Origin: Pseudomonadota bacterium
GTDB taxonomy: Bacteria > Pseudomonadota > Alphaproteobacteria > Rhizobiales > Rhizobiaceae
DNA length: 43,687 bases
Direction of reading: 5' to 3'
NCBI GenBank assembly: GCA_023399465.1
Contig: JAEWPB010000109.1
Location: 1-43,687, forward strand
The position numbers and the translations under genes were made by a program. Shown piece after piece: positions 1 to 8,031 of the stretch (its first letter is position 1; every line of letters begins with the position of its first letter). The notes under the pieces are model-generated. The model was not told the DNA's origin and did no database searches. It saw nothing but the letters and a program-made list of their open reading frames with translations.

Positions 1-1
1 G

Positions 2-955
2 GTCGGTGTCGCGACAGATGACCTCTCCCGCCGCACCGAGCAGCAGGCCGCCTCGCTCGAGGAAACGTCGGCCGCCGTCCGCCAGATCATGGACGCGATC
101 CGCCAGTCGACGGAAGGCGCGGAGACGGCTTCGCGGCTCGCCGCGGAAGCGCGCACCAGTTCCGACCAGTCAAGCGCCATCGTTGGCAAGGCTGTCGATG
201 CGATGGAACGCATCGAAACGGCGTCCTTGGAGATCGCGCAGATCATCAACGTCATCGACGAGATCGCCTTCCAGACCAACCTGCTTGCGCTCAATGCAGG
301 GGTGGAAGCCGCGCGTGCCGGGGAGGCGGGCAAGGGCTTTGCCGTCGTCGCCCAGGAGGTGCGTGAACTCGCCCAGCGTTCCGCCAATGCCGCCAAGAAC
401 ATCAAGGGCTTGATCAGCAAGTCCGGCGAAGCGGTGGCCAATGGTGTCGGCCTGGTCAAGGAAACCGGTTCGGCCCTGTCATCGATTGCGCGGCAGGTGG
501 TCGATATCAACGAGCATATCCACTCGATCGCGGGTGCGGCGAAGGAACAGTCGTCGAGCCTCAACGAGATCGGCGCTGCCGTCAGCCGCATGGAAGAGGT
601 GACGCAGCAGAATGCCCAGGCCGCCGAGCAGACCAATCACAACATGACCGGGCTTTCCAGTGACGCCGCGACCCTGGTCAGCCTGATCGCCCAGTTCAAC
701 ATCGGGCAATCCGGCCAGCCCGGACCGGGAGCCTCGGAGCGCATGCCGCCGGTACCGGCACGCCAACAGGGCGGTGTCAGTGCCGCACCGAAGCCGTTCG
801 CACGTCCGGCGCCAGCACCGCGGCTGGCTCCTGCCACCGAAACGACGCGCCCGGTCAGTTCTCCCGCCCACCACCTGCTGAACCGACTGACGACGCGGAT
901 GGGCGCCAAGCAGGCCCCCGATCCGGCGCCGGAAGGCGACTGGACCGAATTCTGA
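2..955 (+). CDS. Methyl-accepting chemotaxis protein, C-terminal part (5' end outside window)
   Basis: This is the cytoplasmic signalling part of a chemotaxis receptor. The reading frame is open from base 2 to the TGA at 953-955, so 317 residues are visible and the sensor and membrane parts lie upstream of the window. The hairpin tip that docks CheA and CheW is recognisable at about residues 92-125 (LNAGVEAARAGE, then GKGFAVVAQEVRELAQRS). It is flanked by long Ala/Glu/Gln-rich helices with methylation-type stretches such as EQQAASLEETSAA near the left edge. A Pro/Ala-rich linker of roughly 80 residues follows, and the protein ends in DWTEF. That ending resembles the NWETF tether for CheR/CheB of enteric receptors (similarity seen; function inferred). 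The ligand cannot be inferred because the sensor domain is missing. Confidence 0.95.
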   Translation, partial: VGVATDDLSRRTEQQAASLEETSAAVRQIMDAIRQSTEGAETASRLAAEARTSSDQSSAIVGKAVDAMERIETASLEIAQIINVIDEIAFQTNLLALNAGVEAARAGEAGKGFAVVAQEVRELAQRSANAAKNIKGLISKSGEAVANGVGLVKETGSALSSIARQVVDINEHIHSIAGAAKEQSSSLNEIGAAVSRMEEVTQQNAQAAEQTNHNMTGLSSDAATLVSLIAQFNIGQSGQPGPGASERMPPVPARQQGGVSAAPKPFARPAPAPRLAPATETTRPVSSPAHHLLNRLTTRMGAKQAPDPAPEGDWTEF

Positions 956-962
956 CAACGCA

Positions 963-984
963 AGGGCCGGTCAATACCGGCCCT
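963..984 (+). terminator. Hairpin downstream of the chemotaxis receptor gene
   Basis: A perfect 9-bp inverted repeat (AGGGCCGGT at 963-971, ACCGGCCCT at 976-984) with a CAAT loop starts 8 bases after the receptor stop codon. It has no clear T-run, so it could be a weak intrinsic terminator or an mRNA-end stabilising hairpin. Confidence 0.6.
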
Positions 985-1049
985 GTTCATGTCCCCCAGA
1001 TGCCGTTGGTGGCGCCGCCGGAATGAGGCTGCTTCCACGCCCGCGTGCG

Positions 1050-1898
1050 TCAGGTCGCGGGTTTGCCCGGTTCCGCGGTGCTGCTCTTGCTGTAGGTATC
1101 GAAGATCGCTTCCATGCTCTTCTGGTAGCTTTTCTGCACCTCGAGACCGCTGTCGAACATGGCGCTGATCATGTCCTTGTAGGCGGAGAAATCCGGGGCA
1201 GTCTCGGCCTTCTTCGCCTCCGGCGCAGCGGTCGGGGCAAAATTGCCGCTCATCATGTCCTGGAACATTTTCGCGAACGGATTGGCCGCGAAGGGATCGT
1301 TTTCCCTAGGGGAAGGGGCCTTCTGTCCGCCCCACATGGCCTGCATCGCCTGGGTGAAGGGATTGTCGAAAATGCTGGGTTCCGGCTTCTTCGGCGCCAG
1401 GCCTGTCGTTTCCATCCATTGGCGCATCATGTCGGCCATGGGGCCGGTCGTGAAGGGATTGCCGCTGTCCGTGACCTGGCCCATGCCCTGCTTGAACAGC
1501 CCGCCCATCAGGGCGCTCGCCATCACCGGCATCATCTGCTTGAGAATGTCCTGGCCGATGCCGGTCAGTTGCGCGGCCTGCGCGGCGATGGCGCGCGAGG
1601 CCTCCCTGGAACCAAAGATCTGGCCGAGCACGTTGTTGCCGTCGGCGATCCCCTGGGCCGAGAAGGCCTTGCTCAGATCCTCGAAATACTGGGCGTAGTT
1701 GCCGGAGAAAATCGCCTGCATCAGCGCGCCGAAATCGTATGGGTTGGCGGCGCTGCGCTTCAGTCCGGAGGAAAAGGCCGGCATCAGCGCCGCCATTGCC
1801 TTGGTCACCTGCTCCTGGGCAAGGTTGAACTGCTTGGCCATGGCGTCGATGCCGGCACCGTTCTGGGCCTGCATCATCATGTCGAACAGGGGCAGCAT
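1050..1898 (-). CDS. DUF937 domain-containing protein
   Basis: A 282-residue protein of unknown function. The first ~140 residues (MLPLFDMMMQ start, repeated Ala/Met/Gln-rich amphipathic helices, GIGQDILKQMMP) resemble the DUF937 family. A low-complexity middle rich in Asn-Pro-Phe/Met follows. The last ~50 residues (YKDMISAMFDSGLEVQKSYQKS) look like the helical repeats of phasin-type granule proteins; that resemblance is by eye only. The start at 1898 is chosen over an in-frame start at 1958 because it is preceded by a purine-rich GGAAAGGAAAG and begins the conserved part. The gene follows gshA on the same strand with a 124-base gap and probably has its own promoter. There is no signal peptide or membrane segment, so it is expected in the cytoplasm. 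Confidence 0.8.
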   Translation of the reverse strand: MLPLFDMMMQAQNGAGIDAMAKQFNLAQEQVTKAMAALMPAFSSGLKRSAANPYDFGALMQAIFSGNYAQYFEDLSKAFSAQGIADGNNVLGQIFGSREASRAIAAQAAQLTGIGQDILKQMMPVMASALMGGLFKQGMGQVTDSGNPFTTGPMADMMRQWMETTGLAPKKPEPSIFDNPFTQAMQAMWGGQKAPSPRENDPFAANPFAKMFQDMMSGNFAPTAAPEAKKAETAPDFSAYKDMISAMFDSGLEVQKSYQKSMEAIFDTYSKSSTAEPGKPAT

Positions 1899-1966
1899 CG
1901 GCTTTCCTTTCCCGGGGCACGGAGCACTAATCTCCTGCACTATATCCGGAAAAGGCAATCGGCATA

Positions 1967-1990
1967 CCGGTTTTTGAAGCGCCGGTTTTT
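1967..1990. repeat. Short direct repeat CCGGTTTTT
   Basis: The 9-mer CCGGTTTTT occurs at 1967-1975 and again at 1982-1990 in the gap between gshA and the DUF937 gene. The two copies plus the preceding A can also fold as ACCGG/CCGGT followed by Ts on the plus strand. No plus-strand gene ends nearby, so the role is unclear. Confidence 0.4.
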
Positions 1991-2022
1991 AACGGGCGCC
2001 CGGCAAGGCGGGCAGCCGTGGA

Positions 2023-3396
2023 TCAGTACTGGTAGTCGATGAAGCAGGGCTCGACCGAGCCGCCCCAGCGGCCGTTGAACAGGGACAGCATGTCGTCGGC
2101 CAGCGTTGCCTTCTTGGCGACCACTTCGTCCAGCGGTGCAAGGAAGATGCTTTCATCGACGCCATCGCCGTTGATGCGGGCGCGCGACTTCAGGCCGGCG
2201 CGTGAAATGTCCAGAACCTCGCGGGACAGATCGACGAGATTGATGCCACGGATCGAGGTATTCAGTCCTCCGGCGGGTACGGCATCGCGCAGGGCGTTGA
2301 CATCCTCGAAGGTCCACGCCTCGGTCAGTTTCTCGGCAGCGTCGAGCGCGCCATCGTCGTAGAGCAGGCCGACCCAGAAGGCCGGGAGCGCGCAGATACG
2401 GCGCCACGGGCCGCCATCGGCGCCGCGCATTTCGAGGAAGCGCTTCAGCCGCACATCGGGGAAGAGGGTGGAAAGATGATTGGTCCAGTCGCCCATGTTG
2501 GCCTGCCAGTCGTCGAGTTCGCCCTTCAGGGCGCCATTCATGCACTGGCGGAAGGTGATGTGGGTGCAATCATGATAACGACCGTCGCGCACGACGAAAT
2601 ACATCGGCACATCGAGTGCCCACTCGACATACTGCTCGAAGCGGAAATCGTCGCTCATGGCGAAGGGCAGCAGGCCGGCGCGCTGGTTGTCGGTGTCGCG
2701 CCAGATGTCGCCGCGCCAGGAGAGGAGCCCGTTCGGCTTGCCATCGGTAAACGGCGAGGATGCGAAGAGCGCAGTCGACAGCGGCTGCAGCTTCATCGAT
2801 ACCTTCATCTTGCGGCGCATGTCCTCTTCCGAGGAGAAGTCGAGGTTCACCTGGATCGTGCAGGTCCGGTACATCATGTCCAGCCCCTTGGTGCCGACCT
2901 TCGGCATGTAGCGGGACATGATCTCGTAGCGCGACTTCGGCATGCGCGGGGTTTCGTCAAAGGTCCACTTGGGGCTGCCGCCCATGCCGAGGAAGCGGAT
3001 GCCGAGGGGTTCGGCGATTTCGCGCAGGGTCGCGAGATGCTGGTTCGACTCGTGGCAGGTCTGGTGCAGGTTTTCGAGCGGTGCGCCCGACAGTTCGAAC
3101 TGGCCGCCCGGCTCCAGCGAGATGGCGCCCATGCCGGCCGGTTCGGCAAGGCCGATGATGTTGCCGGCGTCGATGATCGGCTCCCAGCCGAGCTTGTCCT
3201 GCATGCCTTTCAGCAGTGCCGAAATGCTGGCGTCGCCGAAATAAGGCACCGGGCTGTTGTCTTCCTTGAAGAAGGCAAACTTCTCGTGTTCCGTGCCTAT
3301 GCGGAAACGTTCTTTCGGTTTGCAGCCGGCCGCCAGATAGTCCGTCAGTTCTCTCACAGAGGAGATGGGCGTCTGGTCGGTCGTATCACGGGCCAT
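2023..3396 (-). CDS. gshA: Glutamate-cysteine ligase, plant/alphaproteobacterial class
   Basis: This catalyses the ATP-dependent joining of L-glutamate and L-cysteine, the first step of glutathione synthesis, in the cytosol. The 457 residues match the usual length of the GCS2-type enzyme of plants and alphaproteobacteria. Recognisable stretches include FRIGTEHEKFAF near residue 31 (the substrate-binding start of the fold), ISLEPGGQFELSGAP near residue 92 and RTCTIQVNLDFSSE near residue 177. The start at 3396 (MARDTTDQ) fits the family. rsmE lies upstream on the same strand, separated by a strong terminator, so gshA is probably transcribed from a promoter within 3397-3505. The gshA-rsmE adjacency is common in Rhizobiaceae, from memory. 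Confidence 0.95.
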   Translation of the reverse strand: MARDTTDQTPISSVRELTDYLAAGCKPKERFRIGTEHEKFAFFKEDNSPVPYFGDASISALLKGMQDKLGWEPIIDAGNIIGLAEPAGMGAISLEPGGQFELSGAPLENLHQTCHESNQHLATLREIAEPLGIRFLGMGGSPKWTFDETPRMPKSRYEIMSRYMPKVGTKGLDMMYRTCTIQVNLDFSSEEDMRRKMKVSMKLQPLSTALFASSPFTDGKPNGLLSWRGDIWRDTDNQRAGLLPFAMSDDFRFEQYVEWALDVPMYFVVRDGRYHDCTHITFRQCMNGALKGELDDWQANMGDWTNHLSTLFPDVRLKRFLEMRGADGGPWRRICALPAFWVGLLYDDGALDAAEKLTEAWTFEDVNALRDAVPAGGLNTSIRGINLVDLSREVLDISRAGLKSRARINGDGVDESIFLAPLDEVVAKKATLADDMLSLFNGRWGGSVEPCFIDYQY

Positions 3397-3505
3397 AAAC
3401 TATACCTTGCTGCTTATAAGACGCCCGCCACAATTCGGGCAAATAGGATGGCTGATTGGACTGGATTAAGGTGACGCGCAAGTGAAATTCTTTCAAGGTC
3501 GCATC

Positions 3506-3545
3506 AAAAAAAGACGAAGCTCAGCCGAACGGCCTACTTGCTTCG
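3506..3545 (-). terminator. Rho-independent terminator after rsmE
   Basis: Read on the minus strand, the rsmE stop is followed at once by a two-part hairpin. The outer stem is CGAAGC/GCTTCG (3540-3545 with 3515-3520) and the inner stem is GCCG/CGGC (3530-3533 with 3524-3527). A T7 run (3506-3512) follows. This is a classic intrinsic terminator separating rsmE from gshA. Confidence 0.85.
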
Positions 3546-3546
3546 G

Positions 3547-4284
3547 TCAGCGCCAATCACCGATCGAAGCCTGAATCACTGCCATTGCCGCGACTGCGGC
3601 GGTGTCGGCGCGCAGGATCCGGGGGCCGAGCGGGATGGCGGTGACGAAGTCGAGATTTCGCAGGAGCTTCTGCTCGTCCTCGGAAAAACCACCTTCGGGA
3701 CCGACGAGCAGCGCCAGTTTGCGTTCCTCGATTGCGTTGAGCAGCGGTAGCGGGTTCTGGCCTTCATCGCCTTCGTCGCAGTAGATGATCCGGCGGTCAC
3801 GGGGCCAGGTCGAGAGCAGATCCGCCAGGCGCTTCGGCTGCGCCACTTCGGGAACGGCGAGAATGCCGCATTGCTCGGCGGCCTCGATGACGTTCGCCTT
3901 CAGTCGGTCGAGACTGGTGATCTTGCCCTGCACATGCTGGGTCATCACCGGCTGCAGCAGGCCGGCGCCCATTTCCACCGCCTTCTGCACGAGGTAGTCG
4001 AGACGGCCAACCTTCAGCGGGGCGAAGAGGTAGTGAAGGTCGGAGGGCGCGGGCTGCGGGCGGGTCTGCTCGACGGGGGTCATGACCAGCCGTTTGCGGG
4101 TCGGGTAGCCGAGGCTTGCCTTCCACTCGCCGTCACGACCGTTGAACAGCAGGACTTCCGTGCCTTCGGCGGCGCGCAGCACATTGGCCAGATAATGGAA
4201 CTGGTCCTTGTCGGCTTCGATTTCGGCTCCGGCCGCAAGATCGGCGTCGACGAACAGCCGCTGCATCCTGAAATTGGCGCGCAT
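3547..4284 (-). CDS. rsmE: 16S rRNA (uracil1498-N3)-methyltransferase
   Basis: RsmE methylates N3 of U1498 in 16S rRNA using S-adenosylmethionine. The 245-residue protein has an N-terminal PUA-like region (MQRLFVDADL, then HYLANVLRAAEG) and a C-terminal SPOUT knot. The knot shows the family SAM-binding motifs LLVGPEGGFSEDE (about residue 190) and IPLGPRILRADTA (about residue 217). ATG at 4284 is chosen because GAGGA lies 9-10 bases upstream; an in-frame GTG at 4299 lacks such a site. The downstream T-rich hairpin ends the transcript. A long imperfect hairpin (4300-4340) sits directly in front of the gene and may affect readthrough from pit. A housekeeping gene with no oddities. Confidence 0.95.
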   Translation of the reverse strand: MRANFRMQRLFVDADLAAGAEIEADKDQFHYLANVLRAAEGTEVLLFNGRDGEWKASLGYPTRKRLVMTPVEQTRPQPAPSDLHYLFAPLKVGRLDYLVQKAVEMGAGLLQPVMTQHVQGKITSLDRLKANVIEAAEQCGILAVPEVAQPKRLADLLSTWPRDRRIIYCDEGDEGQNPLPLLNAIEERKLALLVGPEGGFSEDEQKLLRNLDFVTAIPLGPRILRADTAAVAAMAVIQASIGDWR

Positions 4285-4299
4285 CCGCAAGGTCCTCAC

Positions 4300-4340
4300 A
4301 TTTCAATGCCGCGCCAGGAGGCGCGGCAAAGCATTGAAAT
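4300..4340 (-). repeat. Imperfect hairpin between pit and rsmE
   Basis: ATTTCAATGC (4300-4309) pairs perfectly with GCATTGAAAT (4331-4340). The inner CGCGCC (4310-4315) pairs with GGCGCG (4320-4325), with a 4-base loop and a 5-base bulge. It lies just after the pit stop and just before the rsmE ribosome-binding region on the minus strand. It lacks a T-run. It may end pit transcription partially or shape the rsmE leader. Confidence 0.55.
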
Positions 4341-4379
4341 CACGCACGATCCGGCAGAGCGAGCCGGCCGGACCGGGAG

Positions 4380-5885
4380 TTATACGAAGAGGACGAACAT
4401 AACCCAATAGATCCCGGCTGCAAGCAGCGCGGAGGCCGGAACGGTAATGACCCAGGCCGCGATGATCGTCATGAAGTGCGAGCGGCGCACGAGGTAACGA
4501 CGGCGCAGTTCGTCGGCATTGCGCTCTTCCTGCTCGTCGATGTCCCAGGTGCTGGCCTTCATCCGCATGTATTCGATACGGCGCTTGGACTTGCGCGTGT
4601 ACCATTCGCGGAAGAAGCCGACACCGAAGACCGCGCCGACGGCGATATGGGTGGAGCTCACCGGCAGGCCGAGCCAGGAGGCGACGATGACGGTGAACGC
4701 GGCCGAAAGCGCGACGCAGAAGGCGCGCATCGGATTGAGCTTGGTGATCTGTTCGCCGACGAGCTTGATCAGGCGCGGGCCGAAGAGCAGCAGGCCGAGC
4801 GAAATGCCGAAGGCGCCGATCACCATGACCCACAGCGGAATGCTGATCTCGGCGGTAATCTCGTGGGCCTGGGCGGCATGGACGATGGCCGAAAGCGGGC
4901 CGATGGCGTTGGCGACATCGTTGGCGCCATGGGCGAAGGAAAGCAGCGCGGCCGAGAAGATCAGCGGCAGGCGGAAAAGCTTACGCAGCGACTGGTTGCG
5001 ATTTTCCAGTCCCATCGACTGGCGACGGACCATCGGAACGCTCAATGCCCAGCTCAAGATGCCGCAGGCGAGGCCGATCAGCGTTGCCGACAGCAGGGTG
5101 ACGTCGACCAGCTTGTTCAAGCCCTTGAGGGCGAGATAGGCGCAGAAGGTGCCGACCATGAAGCCGATCAGCACCGGCACCCATTTGCGCGCCGCCGCGA
5201 GCTTGTCGTGGCGGTAGATGATGTATTCCTTGATGAAGGCAAGGAAGAGGGCGGCGACGACGCCGCCGAGGAGCGGCGAGATCACCCAGCTGCCGGCGAT
5301 GCCGGCCATGGTGATCCAGTCGATCGCGGCGAAGCCCGCAGCCGCAACGCCCGCACCGACGACACCGCCGACGACGGCGTGGGTCGTCGAAACAGGAGCG
5401 CCAAGCCAGGTCGCCAGGTTCACCCACAGCGCCGACGACAGCAGCGCCGCCATCATCGCCCAGATGAAGGTGTCGGTACTCGGCATCAGTTGCGGGTCGA
5501 GGATGCCCTTGGAGATCGTCTCAACGACATCGCCGCCGGCGATCATTGCGCCGGCCGTCTCGAACACGGCGGCTATGATGAGCGCGACCGTCATCGACAT
5601 CGCCTTGGAACCCACCGCCGGGCCAACGTTATTGGTGACGTCGTTGGCGCCGATGTTCATCGCCATGTAGGCGCCGATTGCCGCCGCCGCGATGACGATG
5701 ACCGCGCCGGGCTGGTCCATGACGTAGACGCCGGCGTAGATCATTGCCATGACGAGGAACACGAGGCCGATGCCGGGGCCGACGAGGCCGCGGGAAACGA
5801 AGTGCGTCGCTTCCTCCACGTGGGTGATCTTGTCGAGGTCCTTGTCAAGTGTTCGCTTGACAAGGTGCGGTGTCGAATTGCCCAT
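4380..5885 (-). CDS. pit: Inorganic phosphate transporter, Pit family
   Basis: A low-affinity, proton-motive-force-driven phosphate (metal-phosphate) permease of the inner membrane. The 501 residues contain about ten hydrophobic segments in two homologous halves. Each half carries the PHO4 family signature: GANDVTNNVGPAVGSKAM near residue 78 and AHGANDVANAIGPLSA near residue 320. A long cytoplasmic loop lies between them. The N-terminus is a charged cytoplasmic tail (MGNSTPHLVKRTLDKD). ATG 5885 has GGAGAC about 6 bases upstream. No DUF47/PitA-accessory gene is adjacent, unlike many pit operons. I looked for a PhoB box in 5886-6045 and saw none I would defend. Confidence 0.93.
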   Translation of the reverse strand: MGNSTPHLVKRTLDKDLDKITHVEEATHFVSRGLVGPGIGLVFLVMAMIYAGVYVMDQPGAVIVIAAAAIGAYMAMNIGANDVTNNVGPAVGSKAMSMTVALIIAAVFETAGAMIAGGDVVETISKGILDPQLMPSTDTFIWAMMAALLSSALWVNLATWLGAPVSTTHAVVGGVVGAGVAAAGFAAIDWITMAGIAGSWVISPLLGGVVAALFLAFIKEYIIYRHDKLAAARKWVPVLIGFMVGTFCAYLALKGLNKLVDVTLLSATLIGLACGILSWALSVPMVRRQSMGLENRNQSLRKLFRLPLIFSAALLSFAHGANDVANAIGPLSAIVHAAQAHEITAEISIPLWVMVIGAFGISLGLLLFGPRLIKLVGEQITKLNPMRAFCVALSAAFTVIVASWLGLPVSSTHIAVGAVFGVGFFREWYTRKSKRRIEYMRMKASTWDIDEQEERNADELRRRYLVRRSHFMTIIAAWVITVPASALLAAGIYWVMFVLFV

Positions 5886-6045
5886 TCAGGTCTCCGGGTG
5901 CATTCGCATCGCGCGGCCGCTCGGCATTCGGGACTGCGCAGACTGACGTTATGTTTGCCAAGCACCAGGGGCGCCGGGCGATCTTGCGAATTCGCCTAGC
6001 GGGAAGCCGCTTCAAGTGCAATACGACGATGGCGTGATTGCGCGA

Positions 6046-6552
6046 TTAACGCTGGATAAGCTGGGGGGCAGCCTGCTCTTCACCGCTCTGCATGCGCTTT
6101 TCGAAGGCGAGCAGCAGGGTCTTCAGCTCCGGTTCGTTGACGCGGGCAGCCGCCTCCGAGCAGGAAACCCACTCGCTCTGGCGCGTGCCTTTCTCCGGGA
6201 ACTGCTTGGCGATCTCATCGACCTTGAGCGCGTGGACCTGAACCCGGCAGATGACTTTCAGGCCGTAGTTCAGTCCCTTGAAATAGGTGTAGTAGCCGAG
6301 CGGCTCGCGTTCGGCCTTGCCCTTGACGCCCGCCTCCTCGAAGGCTTCGCGTTCGGCGACCGCATGCGACTTCTTGCCGGGCATCGGCCAGCCCTTGGGA
6401 ATGATCCAGCGACCGGTGTCACGGCTGGTGACCAGCAGCACTTCGAGACCCTGTTTTTTCTTCACCCGGTAACAGAGCGCAGCATATTGCTGGCGCGGGG
6501 GGCGCCGGAACATCAGCTTCAAGTCTCTGGCAATGCGGGTGATAACTGGCAT
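6046..6552 (-). CDS. Nudix hydrolase
   Basis: A 168-residue Nudix-fold pyrophosphohydrolase; the substrate cannot be told, but related rhizobial proteins are annotated as diadenosine- or diphosphoinositol-polyphosphate-type hydrolases. The Nudix box is at about residues 54-76: GWPMPGK, seven residues, then REAFEEAGV. The metal-binding REUxEExGU core is intact. The first conserved Glu of the GX5E part is Lys here, a change I recall as usual in this WIIPKGWP subfamily. There are no membrane segments. The gene stands alone, 139 bases after the macro-domain gene on the same strand. Confidence 0.9.
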   Translation of the reverse strand: MPVITRIARDLKLMFRRPPRQQYAALCYRVKKKQGLEVLLVTSRDTGRWIIPKGWPMPGKKSHAVAEREAFEEAGVKGKAEREPLGYYTYFKGLNYGLKVICRVQVHALKVDEIAKQFPEKGTRQSEWVSCSEAAARVNEPELKTLLLAFEKRMQSGEEQAAPQLIQR

Positions 6553-6624
6553 TTCGCAAAACCGTCAGTCGGGTGGGTGAGTCTCGTTAATATAAATATG
6601 ATTCTTGGAAATTGCGCGACGTTT

Positions 6625-6659
6625 GCGACAAAAAAATGCCGGCTCCACCGCTTTGTCGC
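6625..6659 (-). terminator. Inverted repeat with A/T-run after the macro-domain gene
   Basis: GCGACAAA (6625-6632) pairs with TTTGTCGC (6652-6659), with a 19-base loop that carries a 7-A run (T7 on the minus strand). The element lies 33 bases past the macro-domain stop codon on the minus strand. It could terminate the gntR-lutA-macro unit, but the T-run is inside the repeat, so it is not a textbook terminator. Confidence 0.35.
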
Positions 6660-6691
6660 AGGCGATAGCGGGCCGTCTGGCAACTAGCCGG

Positions 6692-7258
6692 CTATTGCTG
6701 CGGCGAGGCAAGCGCCTTTGCGAGGGTCGCGTCATAGAGCGCGGCCGTCGTCGCGTCGAAGCAGCAGAAAATGACCTCTTCGAAGCCGCGGGCGCTGCCG
6801 TAAAGCAGGCTTGTCCGCACCGCGATCCGGCATGCCCGCTCGGGCGGAAAACCATAGATGCCGGTGGAAATCGCCGGAAACGCAACGCTTCGCAAGCCGA
6901 GATGGGCAGCGACAGACAGGCTTTCGCGGTAGCAGCTTTCGAGGATGGCGTCCTCGCCACGATCGCCGCCGTGCCAGACCGGGCCGACGGTGTGGATGAC
7001 GTGGCGGGCAGGCAGGGCGTGGCCGCCGGTGACCTTGGCCTGTCCGGGATCGCAGCCGCCAAGCTGCAGGCATTCTGCCTGCAGCTCAGGACCGGCGGCG
7101 CGATGGATGGCGCCGTCGACGCCACCGCCGCGCAGCAGTTGCGAATTGGCGGCGTTGACGATCGCATCGACATCAAGCGTGGTGATATCGCCTGATATGA
7201 CGGTAAAGCGGGTGTCATCGGGGCCGAAGGTCGCGCTCGATAGCCGTGCCGGGGTCAT
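6692..7258 (-). CDS. Macro-domain protein, O-acetyl-ADP-ribose deacetylase type
   Basis: A 188-residue single macro domain that binds ADP-ribose. The family hydrolyses O-acetyl-ADP-ribose or removes ADP-ribose from proteins. Visible motifs are ISGDITTLDVDAIVNAANS (residues 20-38), the glycine-rich LRGGGVDGAIHRAAG loop with the catalytic-loop Asn/Asp context, HVIHTVGPVW, and FPAISTGIYGFPPERA near residue 127, which contacts the distal ribose. The ATG at 7258 overlaps the TGA of the LutA-like gene (ATGA), so the two are very likely translated in a coupled way. The gene is thus third in a gntR-lutA-macro unit, which is unusual for a YmdB-like protein. Fold confidence is high; substrate unknown. 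Confidence 0.92.
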   Translation of the reverse strand: MTPARLSSATFGPDDTRFTVISGDITTLDVDAIVNAANSQLLRGGGVDGAIHRAAGPELQAECLQLGGCDPGQAKVTGGHALPARHVIHTVGPVWHGGDRGEDAILESCYRESLSVAAHLGLRSVAFPAISTGIYGFPPERACRIAVRTSLLYGSARGFEEVIFCCFDATTAALYDATLAKALASPQQ

Positions 7259-8031
7259 GATCGTCTCCTTCCAGCAATCGGTGGCGTATCGGTGTCACCC
7301 GCCAGTACCTCGGCAATGTGGCGGATTTCGATGGCAGAGCCCTTGCGTTTCAGCTTTCCGGCGATTTGCAGGAGACAGCCGAGATCGCTGCCGAGGAGCA
7401 GGTCGGCTCCGCTCGCATCGACATGCGACGGCAGGTCCGTGGCCGCAGCCCGCTGGCGGGGCCGTCCGAGGGGAGCGCGGCCGGCGATGCCGCAACAGTC
7501 ACCGCTGCCTTCCATCTCCTTCAGTTCGAGGCCGGCGACCGATGCGAGCAGCGCGCGCGACTGCCGCCGGGCGTCGGGATCATTGGCGCAGGCGTCGTGG
7601 CAGGTGGCCGATCCTGCATGCTCGGCGTTCACGGCGGTGGTCATGCCCATGACAGCGGTCAGGAAGGAAACGAGTTCATGGACTTTCCCGGCAAATGCTT
7701 GCGCGCGGGGTTCCCATTGCGCATCGCCTTCAAAAAGTATCGGGTATCGCTCGCGGAGCATGGCTGCACAGGAGCCGGAAGGCGCGACCACGTAGTCGAA
7801 GCGCTCGAAGGCTTCGATCACCTGTTCGGCGGCAGCGCGCATGTCACCGCGGTCGCGCGAATTCGCGGATGGCTGGCCGCAACAGGTCTGGGCGATCGGA
7901 ACCACCACCTCGCAACCGGACTCCGCAATCAGCCTGGCGGAGGCCTGGCCGACGCTCGGGCGAAAGAGGTCGACGACGCAGGTCGCGAACAGCCCGACGA
8001 GCGGTCGGGAATTGTCGCCAGCCGTCGTCAT
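7255..8031 (-). CDS. LutA/YkgE-like (Fe-S)-binding protein without LutB/LutC
   Basis: A 258-residue protein of the two-CCG-domain family (LutA of lactate oxidation, or HdrB/GlpC-like). The first half is canonical: FATCVVDLFRP, TCCGQP at about residue 50 and PSGSC at about 85. The second half has CHDAC, a DCCG at about residue 178 and LGCLL. The roughly 20 residues after the second CCG are Arg/Pro-rich and do not look like the usual CCGFGGTF segment, so this half may be altered. ATG 8031 overlaps the regulator's TGA. An upstream in-frame start would run 33 residues back into the regulator gene. LutB and LutC, the normal partners for L-lactate oxidation, are absent; a macro-domain gene follows instead. 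Lactate-related function is inference only. Confidence 0.85.
   Translation of the reverse strand: MTTAGDNSRPLVGLFATCVVDLFRPSVGQASARLIAESGCEVVVPIAQTCCGQPSANSRDRGDMRAAAEQVIEAFERFDYVVAPSGSCAAMLRERYPILFEGDAQWEPRAQAFAGKVHELVSFLTAVMGMTTAVNAEHAGSATCHDACANDPDARRQSRALLASVAGLELKEMEGSGDCCGIAGRAPLGRPRQRAAATDLPSHVDASGADLLLGSDLGCLLQIAGKLKRKGSAIEIRHIAEVLAGDTDTPPIAGRRRS

Noticed and set aside
1966..1990. Terminator-like ACCGG...CCGGT followed by Ts on the plus strand
   Set aside because: No plus-strand gene ends before it; both neighbours are on the minus strand, so it is listed only as a short repeat.
4476..5999. 507-codon plus-strand ORF across pit
   Set aside because: It is antisense to the well-supported Pit transporter; its translation is Arg/Asp/His-rich and has no recognisable motif.
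5886..6045. PhoB box upstream of pit
   Set aside because: I looked for CTGTCAT-type direct repeats and found no convincing match on either strand.
7480..7520. Possible frameshift in the second CCG domain of the LutA-like gene
   Set aside because: I translated the other two frames here and neither restores a typical CCG-domain segment, so an authentic divergence is more likely than a frameshift.
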